DNA from: Pseudooctadecabacter sp.
Lineage (GTDB): Bacteria > Pseudomonadota > Alphaproteobacteria > Rhodobacterales > Rhodobacteraceae
Assembly: GCA_020628265.1 (NCBI GenBank)
Contig: JAHDFG010000043.1
Span: forward strand, 1-11,704
DNA length: 11,704 nucleotides
Direction: 5' to 3'
Positions 7,510-11,704 of this stretch are shown in pieces. The notes under the pieces were generated by a model. The model ran no database searches, was not told where the DNA came from, and worked only from the letters and a program-made list of their open reading frames with translations. Position 1 is the first letter of the stretch. Every line of letters begins with the position of its first letter. The position numbers were made by a program, and so were the translations under genes.

Positions 7510-8745
7510 ATGAGCTATGACAGCGCAAAGGCCCAGTTCGCCGACTGGGGCATCGACACCGAAGCCGCGATCGAGCGCCTGAAGACCATTCCGATATCCA
7601 TGCACTGCTGGCAAGGCGATGACGTGGTCGGGTTCGAACAGAAAACCGGATCGTCGGGTGGGGGTATTCAGGCCACCGGCAATCACCCCGGTCGCGCCCG
7701 CACGCCCGATGAACTGCGCGCCGATCTGGAGTTTGCCTATTCTATGATCCCCGGGTCGCACCGCCTGAACCTTCATGCGATGTACCTTGATACGGACGAG
7801 ACACCCGACCGGGATGAGATCGAATACAAGCACTTCGCCTCATGGGTCGATTGGGCCAAGGATCAGGGGCTGGGGCTTGATTTCAACCCGACATTCTTTG
7901 CCCACGCCAAGGCTGACGACAATCTGACCCTGTCGCATCCGGATCAGGGCATCCGCGATTTCTGGATCGAACATGGGAAGCGGTCCCGAGATATCGCAGC
8001 GCAGATGGGGGCGGCCCTCGGCACGGCTGCGGTCAACAACATCTGGGTTCCTGATGGTTACAAGGACACGCCATTGGACCGGATGGCGGCCCGCGCGCGA
8101 CTAGAGCGCTCGTTGGATGCGATGATGGCGCCCCCGCAGGACAAGGCGCACATGCTTGATGCGGTCGAAAGCAAGCTTTTCGGTATCGGCGTCGAGGCGT
8201 GCACCGTCGGGAGCCATGAATTCTATATGGGGTATGCGATCCGCAAGGGGACGCTTTTGTGCCTCGACATGGGGCACTTCCACCCGACCGAGAACGTGGC
8301 CGACAAGCTGAGCTCGGTTGCGCTTTCCGTGGACGAGATTTTGCTCCATGTCAGCCGCCCGATGCGCTGGGACAGTGACCATGTCATCCTGATGGACGAC
8401 GCGATTATGCAGATGGCGCAAGAACTTGTCAGTGCTGACTTGCTCGGGCGCACTCATATCGGGCTCGACTTCTTCGACGCCACGATCAGCCGGACAGCTG
8501 CTTGGGTGATCGGGACGCGCAACATGCAAAAAGCACTGCTGCGCGCGCTACTGATGCCGCTCGACCGCCTGCGGTCCGCTGAAGATGCTTTAGATTTTAC
8601 TGGGCGGTTTGTCGTTACGGAAGAATTGAAAGATCTCCCGTTTGGCCATGTTTGGGATGAGTTTTGTACTCGGATGAATTGCCCATCAGGTTTGCATCTG
8701 ATCGATCAACTTGAGCGATATCAAAGTGGCGTTTCGGGGCGTTGA
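7510..8745 (+). CDS. rhaA: L-rhamnose isomerase, E. coli RhaA type
   Basis: A 411-residue cytoplasmic TIM-barrel, metal-dependent isomerase converting L-rhamnose to L-rhamnulose. It matches the E. coli RhaA family from end to end: ISMHCWQGDDVVGFE near the N-terminus, GGIQATGNHPGRAR, LGLDFNPTFFAH, DAVESKLFGIG and GLDFFDATISR. All expected metal and active-site residues are present with a constant offset from E. coli: E220, D253, H256, H280, D288, D290 and D320. It starts 9 nt after the rhaD stop, preceded by a purine-rich AGGGGG, so it is co-transcribed with rhaD. The last 55 codons (8581-8745) are about 45% GC, against about 63% in the preceding line of sequence, and use more A/T-ending codons. 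Rhizobium loci usually carry the other isomerase type, RhaI, which makes this gene notable here. Confidence 0.95.
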   Translation: MSYDSAKAQFADWGIDTEAAIERLKTIPISMHCWQGDDVVGFEQKTGSSGGGIQATGNHPGRARTPDELRADLEFAYSMIPGSHRLNLHAMYLDTDETPDRDEIEYKHFASWVDWAKDQGLGLDFNPTFFAHAKADDNLTLSHPDQGIRDFWIEHGKRSRDIAAQMGAALGTAAVNNIWVPDGYKDTPLDRMAARARLERSLDAMMAPPQDKAHMLDAVESKLFGIGVEACTVGSHEFYMGYAIRKGTLLCLDMGHFHPTENVADKLSSVALSVDEILLHVSRPMRWDSDHVILMDDAIMQMAQELVSADLLGRTHIGLDFFDATISRTAAWVIGTRNMQKALLRALLMPLDRLRSAEDALDFTGRFVVTEELKDLPFGHVWDEFCTRMNCPSGLHLIDQLERYQSGVSGR

Positions 8746-8756
8746 TGCGCGCCCCG
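8735..8756 (+). terminator. GC hairpin at the end of rhaA, possible transcription end signal
   Basis: An inverted repeat, CGGGGCG (8735-8741) and CGCCCCG (8750-8756), forms a 7-bp all-GC stem with an 8-nt loop spanning the rhaA stop codon. No T-tract follows, so this is not a canonical Rho-independent terminator; it could be an mRNA 3'-end structure. It is the best end signal I see in the 154-nt gap (8746-8899) before the convergent regulator gene. The rest of that gap shows no gene or clear motif. Confidence 0.3.
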
Positions 8757-8899
8757 CACGCCTTGGCATGGGCAAACTGAACAGGCATTGGACTCTTGTG
8801 AGTGACACCAAGATCGTCTCAAATTTGGGGCGGCCTCTTGGCTAAAGCTTCCTTCTGCCGCATTTGGCCGTTGTCGGAATGTCCGCCTTGGGCCGAGGG

Positions 8900-10750
8900 C
8901 TACTCGGACTTCATCGAAGACGCATCTATTCCCAGAGATTTTATCTTGGAATAGATCGTTGTTGGGGGCAGGCCCAGTAAACTGGCGGCCCCCTGCGCGC
9001 CTGCGACTTTGCCTTTCGTCCGCTGAAGCGCGCGCTCCAGGTTTTGGCGTTCAAGCGTCTTGAGCTCTTCAAAGGTCAAAATTGCATTTGTGTCCTGAAG
9101 GGCTGCTGGTTCATTCACTTGAAAATCAAACTCCAGACGTCTTCCTTGGGCAAGAATGGCCGCGCGCTCAATGACATTTTCCAACTCCCTAATATTGCCC
9201 GGCCAGCTATAGTGCTCCAACGCGCTGATATTTGCCCGGCTTAGCCTTGTCTGTGGCAGGCGCAGCCGCCGAATGGTTTGGTCCAGAAAATGCTGTGCCA
9301 GATACGGAATATCTTCGGGCCGCTGGTTCAGTGGCGTGCATTGAATTGAAAAGAGATTGAGAGCGAAAAATAGGTCTTGGCGGAAACGGCCAGCTCGCAC
9401 CTCTGCCGCAAGATCACGAGTGGTCGTGGCGATGACGGTCAATGCGACCTCGGTTTTGCCGGTATCTCCAGGCCTTTGGAAACCACCGCTTTGCAGGGTG
9501 TCAAACAACTTTGCCTGCAACGGCTTGGGGAGGTCTGCGACTTCGTCCAGGTGAAGGGTGCCGTTGTTCGCCATCACCAGCTTGCCGGCTTGGTCGCGCG
9601 TGGCGCCCGGAAAGGCGCCGCGTTTGTGTCCAAAGAGTTCCGCTTCGAGGATTTCCAGTCGGGTTTCACTGCAGTTGATGTTCACCAAGGGGCGACGCTG
9701 CCGCTCGCTCGCCTCATGGATGGCCGAGACCGTCAGGCTCTTGCCGGTTCCAGCCGGCCCACTGATCAGGACATGGGCGTTGTTTCTGGCCGCAAGGTCG
9801 ATTTGCGCATTCAGCGCCTTGATAGCATCGGACACCCCGACGACGCCCGCATGAGACCGGGCAGAGCGCGCTTCGGTGAGGAGGTAGTCGTTCTCATCTT
9901 CAAGTTTGACCTTGAGTTGTTCGACCTCGGTTAAAGCTTCGCGCAGTTTGCGTTCATTTTCGCGCCGTTCCGTGACGTCCCGAAAGATCACAACCGCCCC
10001 GGCCAGCACATTGTGATCGTAGATCGGTGTCGAGGTGTATTCGACCATGATCGGCTTGCCATCCTTGCGCCAGAACACGTCGTCATCGACCCGCATTGTT
10101 TTGTCTTTGCGAAACGACGCATAGATCGGGCACTGATGTGCGGGGAAGTGATCGCCGTTCAGGTGTTTATGATGAATGATGGGATGCAATTCACGTCCGA
10201 TCAGATCATCAGCGGACCAGCCCAGCATTTCTTGTGCTGCCCGATTCACAAATGTGGCCTGTCCCTTGGCATTGATCCCGTAGATGCCTTCGCCTGCGGC
10301 TTCGAGGATGAGATGGTTTTGCGCTTCGACCTCACGGAAGAAGCCATAGATGCTTTGCCACCGTCGCAAACCGGCCTTCTGGTGGGCCTCAATTTCGGCA
10401 TCACGGTTGCGTGCTTCGAGCTCTCTCAAATCCAGAAAGCTTAGCAAGACGTGACCGCTGTCTTGTTGGACGCCGTATGATTGGAGCTTGAGCGGTGTGT
10501 CGTTCGCCCCTTTCAGAGCAAGGCGTCGATCGACATAGGTTCCGAAATGGGCGACCGCATCCAGAAAAACGATCGTGGCTGCTATGTCGGACGCCAAGAA
10601 GTCCGAGAACGGCCGCCCGACGCAATCTGTGCCAAGAAGGTCCGCCATGACAGCGTTCGCGGCAACGATTTTGTCGTGGCGACTGTCCAACAAAAGAGAT
10701 GGAAGCGGCTGATGATGGACCAGTTGCTGGGAATCAGGATCGAGGAGCAT
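8900..10750 (-). CDS. PAS-PAS-AAA+-Fis regulator of the sigma54-activator (bEBP) family with altered sigma54-contact motif
   Basis: A 616-residue cytoplasmic regulator. Residues about 15-110 form a weak PAS-like domain and 144-262 a clear PAS domain (EAAGEGIYGINAKGQ, then HFPAHQCPIY and FRDVTERRENE). A likely coiled linker covers 262-295, an AAA+ domain about 303-540 and a Fis-type helix-turn-helix about 582-606 (AASLLGLPPTTIYSKIKSLGI). The AAA+ domain has Walker A GPAGTGKS (331-338) and Walker B LHLDEVADL with D402 and E403. The sigma54-contact loop is GAFPGA (378-383) instead of GAFTGA. In FRQDLFFAL the first arginine, R457, is kept, but the second R-finger position is Ala463. Such changes occur in family members that no longer need sigma54. 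It is divergent from the NrtA-like gene, which it may control. The ATG at 10750 follows a weak AAGAGA. Ligand unknown. Confidence 0.85.
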   Translation of the reverse strand: MLLDPDSQQLVHHQPLPSLLLDSRHDKIVAANAVMADLLGTDCVGRPFSDFLASDIAATIVFLDAVAHFGTYVDRRLALKGANDTPLKLQSYGVQQDSGHVLLSFLDLRELEARNRDAEIEAHQKAGLRRWQSIYGFFREVEAQNHLILEAAGEGIYGINAKGQATFVNRAAQEMLGWSADDLIGRELHPIIHHKHLNGDHFPAHQCPIYASFRKDKTMRVDDDVFWRKDGKPIMVEYTSTPIYDHNVLAGAVVIFRDVTERRENERKLREALTEVEQLKVKLEDENDYLLTEARSARSHAGVVGVSDAIKALNAQIDLAARNNAHVLISGPAGTGKSLTVSAIHEASERQRRPLVNINCSETRLEILEAELFGHKRGAFPGATRDQAGKLVMANNGTLHLDEVADLPKPLQAKLFDTLQSGGFQRPGDTGKTEVALTVIATTTRDLAAEVRAGRFRQDLFFALNLFSIQCTPLNQRPEDIPYLAQHFLDQTIRRLRLPQTRLSRANISALEHYSWPGNIRELENVIERAAILAQGRRLEFDFQVNEPAALQDTNAILTFEELKTLERQNLERALQRTKGKVAGAQGAASLLGLPPTTIYSKIKSLGIDASSMKSE

Positions 10751-10782
10751 GTCTCTTGATGCGCCAACAACTGCACTATGCC

Positions 10783-10816
10783 ATTACGAAAAAACGTAAT
10801 TTACGAAAAATCGTAA
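10783..10816. promoter_or_regulatory. Pair of TTACG-N6-CGTAA palindromes, probable operator or activator sites
   Basis: Two near-identical inverted repeats lie side by side. ATTACG (10783-10788) pairs with CGTAAT (10795-10800) across a six-A spacer, and TTACG (10801-10805) pairs with CGTAA (10812-10816) across AAAAAT. Their centres are 17 bp apart. They sit 33-66 bp upstream of the regulator start, in the region shared with the divergent NrtA-like gene. Tandem palindromes are typical of Fis-type regulators bound upstream of a target promoter, so the neighbouring regulator is the natural candidate; another factor is not excluded. I do not recognise the motif as a known named box. Confidence 0.6.
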
Positions 10817-10845
10817 GGATCGCCTGTTAATTAGTCATAAAAATC

Positions 10846-10861
10846 AGGGCTTTGCCCTTTT
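10846..10861 (+). other. Small stem-loop with short T-run in the leader of the NrtA-like gene
   Basis: AGGGC (10846-10850) and GCCCT (10854-10858) form a 5-bp stem with a TTT loop, followed by a run of four T residues (10858-10861). It looks like a short intrinsic terminator, lying about 80 nt before the NrtA-like start codon. It could act as an attenuator if transcription starts upstream, or it may have no role. The stem is short, so confidence is low. Confidence 0.3.
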
Positions 10862-10874
10862 CCACATCAGAACG

Positions 10875-10906
10875 CCCACGGCTATTCAGCCCAAATGCGC
10901 CGTGGG
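10875..10906 (+). other. Inverted repeat / stem-loop just upstream of the NrtA-like gene
   Basis: CCCACGGC (10875-10882) and GCCGTGGG (10899-10906) form a perfect 8-bp GC-rich stem around a 16-nt loop. It lies about 20 nt ahead of the Shine-Dalgarno sequence of the NrtA-like gene. It may be a leader RNA structure or a protein-binding site. No T-tract follows. I see no hexaloop pair of the kind bound by ANTAR antiterminators such as NasT. Confidence 0.45.
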
Positions 10907-10938
10907 AAGCTGTTCGTGACAGACGACAGGAGTGGAAA

Positions 10939-11704
10939 ATGACAATTAAGAGCCTCGGCGATCCTTATTCAGAAAAGACAGACCTGCGTCATGGCGCAGA
11001 TTGCGGATGCGAAGGGTGCATCTCCGGTCATGGGCACGACCATGACCATGTTGAACCCCATCAGATGAATGCGGAACAAATGATGGAGCGGGCCGTCGAA
11101 AGCGCGATCGTCCGCTCTGTGTTCGGGCAGAATGACATTGGACGCCGTTCGTTCATGGGCATGATCGGCGGAACCACGGCTGCGGCGGCCTTGGCGTCTG
11201 TGTTGCCGGTCAAACAGGCCGTTGCGAATATTCTTGATGATCTGGGCCCGCCTGAGAAAACCGACCTGAACATCGGGTTCGTTCCGATCACCTGCGCGAC
11301 GCCGATTATCATGGCGCAGCCGCTTGGCTTCTACGAACGCTACGGCTTGAACGCAGAAGTCATCAAGACAGCCGGTTGGGCGGTTGCACGGGACAAGTCC
11401 CTTTCGGGTGAATACGACGCAAGTCACATGCTGACGCCGATGCCTCTGGCGATGACACTTGGCGCAGGGTCCGTGGCGGAGCCCTATATCATGCCCGCCG
11501 TGGAGAACATCAACGGGCAGGCCATCGTTCTGTCCAACGAGCACCTCGACAAGCGTGACCCGAGCCAATGGAAGGGGTTCACATTTGGTGTGCCGTTTGA
11601 ATATTCGATGCACAACTTCCTCCTCCGGTACTACGTCGCGGAGTTCGGCCTGGACCCCGATGTGGACATCCAGATCCGCGTGGTCCCACCGCCTGAGATG
11701 GTCG
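10939..11704 (+). CDS. NrtA/CmpA-family ABC transporter substrate-binding protein, Tat-exported (partial, 3' end beyond the window)
   Basis: The first 255 residues of a periplasmic binding protein of the nitrate/bicarbonate NrtA-CmpA family (full length usually about 430-450). Residues 1-68 are an unusual leader with CGCEGC (22-27) and HGHDHDH (31-37). A twin-arginine signal follows: RRSFMG at 69-74, then an alanine-rich hydrophobic stretch to about 96. The binding domain starts near 110 with LNIGFVPITCATPIIMAQPLGFY and continues with SGEYDASHMLTPMPLAMTLG and VVPPPEMV. W147, Q194 and H225 align with residues lining the ligand pocket of cyanobacterial NrtA and CmpA (from memory), so the anion is left open: nitrate, nitrite, bicarbonate or cyanate. 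AGGAG (10928-10932) lies 6 nt before the ATG and supports this start. Permease and ATPase genes are expected to the right. Confidence 0.9.
   Translation, partial: MTIKSLGDPYSEKTDLRHGADCGCEGCISGHGHDHDHVEPHQMNAEQMMERAVESAIVRSVFGQNDIGRRSFMGMIGGTTAAAALASVLPVKQAVANILDDLGPPEKTDLNIGFVPITCATPIIMAQPLGFYERYGLNAEVIKTAGWAVARDKSLSGEYDASHMLTPMPLAMTLGAGSVAEPYIMPAVENINGQAIVLSNEHLDKRDPSQWKGFTFGVPFEYSMHNFLLRYYVAEFGLDPDVDIQIRVVPPPEMV

Noticed and set aside
6826..7833. 335-codon open frame on the minus strand opposite rhaD and rhaA
   Set aside because: It spans the junction of two well-supported genes on the opposite strand and shows no domain or ribosome-binding site.
8746..8899. Bidirectional terminator or small gene in the gap between rhaA and the regulator
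   Set aside because: Apart from the hairpin at 8735-8756 I found only stems of 4-5 bp without T-tracts and no convincing start with a ribosome-binding site.
10751..10938. Search for a sigma54 -24/-12 promoter next to the bEBP-family regulator
   Set aside because: No GG-N10-GC arrangement with the expected flanks was found by eye on the plus strand; a weak or distant promoter cannot be excluded.
10969..11613. 214-codon open frame on the minus strand opposite the NrtA-like gene
   Set aside because: The plus-strand frame has a Shine-Dalgarno, a Tat motif and NrtA-family motifs; the antisense frame has none and is a shadow.
1..11704. Mobile elements, tRNA genes, rRNA genes or CRISPR arrays
   Set aside because: No transposase-like frame, terminal repeats, regularly spaced repeats or tRNA-like cloverleaf was seen anywhere in the window.

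Overview
The window looks like the chromosome of an alphaproteobacterium, most likely a member of the Rhodobacteraceae/roseobacter group. This rests on moderately high GC content, an L-rhamnose locus with the gene order known from Rhizobium (rhaRSTPQ on one strand, the aldolase-dehydrogenase and isomerase genes divergent), and a Tat-exported NrtA/CmpA-type binding protein. The assignment is inference from gene content; there is no rRNA or other marker here.

Positions 1-8745 hold an L-rhamnose uptake and catabolism locus. Leftward from about 5213 run a DeoR-type repressor (rhaR), a periplasmic rhamnose-binding protein (rhaS), a double-cassette ABC ATPase (rhaT, Rhizobium nomenclature, unrelated to the E. 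coli symporter of that name) and two permeases (rhaP, and rhaQ cut by the left edge). rhaT/rhaP and rhaP/rhaQ each overlap by 4 bp (ATGA), and a strong 14-bp intercistronic hairpin separates rhaS from rhaT. Rightward from 5398 run rhaD, a fused class II aldolase and short-chain dehydrogenase, and rhaA, an E. coli-type L-rhamnose isomerase. Rhamnose would be imported by RhaSTPQ, isomerised by RhaA, phosphorylated by a kinase not in the window, and split by the RhaD aldolase domain to DHAP and L-lactaldehyde, which the SDR domain probably oxidises. The kinase and mutarotase are expected past the left edge.

The 184-bp divergent rhaR-rhaD region carries a concentric 73-bp interrupted palindrome centred at 5291. 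Its outermost arms contain outward-facing TTGACA -35 hexamers for both transcripts, so it is the obvious RhaR operator and would switch both arms together.

Positions 8746-8899 are a non-coding gap between convergent genes. From 8900 to the right edge is a second, unrelated module: a leftward PAS-PAS-AAA+-Fis regulator of the sigma54-activator (bEBP) family, divergent from a rightward NrtA/CmpA-family substrate-binding protein that runs off the window. The regulator has lost several residues needed for sigma54 activation (GAFPGA instead of GAFTGA, an R-finger position changed to Ala), and no -24/-12 promoter is visible nearby, so it may work through the housekeeping polymerase. The shared 188-bp region carries two adjacent TTACG-N6-CGTAA palindromes and two hairpins in the leader of the transporter gene. 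The binding protein has an unusual Cys/His-rich segment in front of its Tat signal. This second module is the least conventional part of the window.
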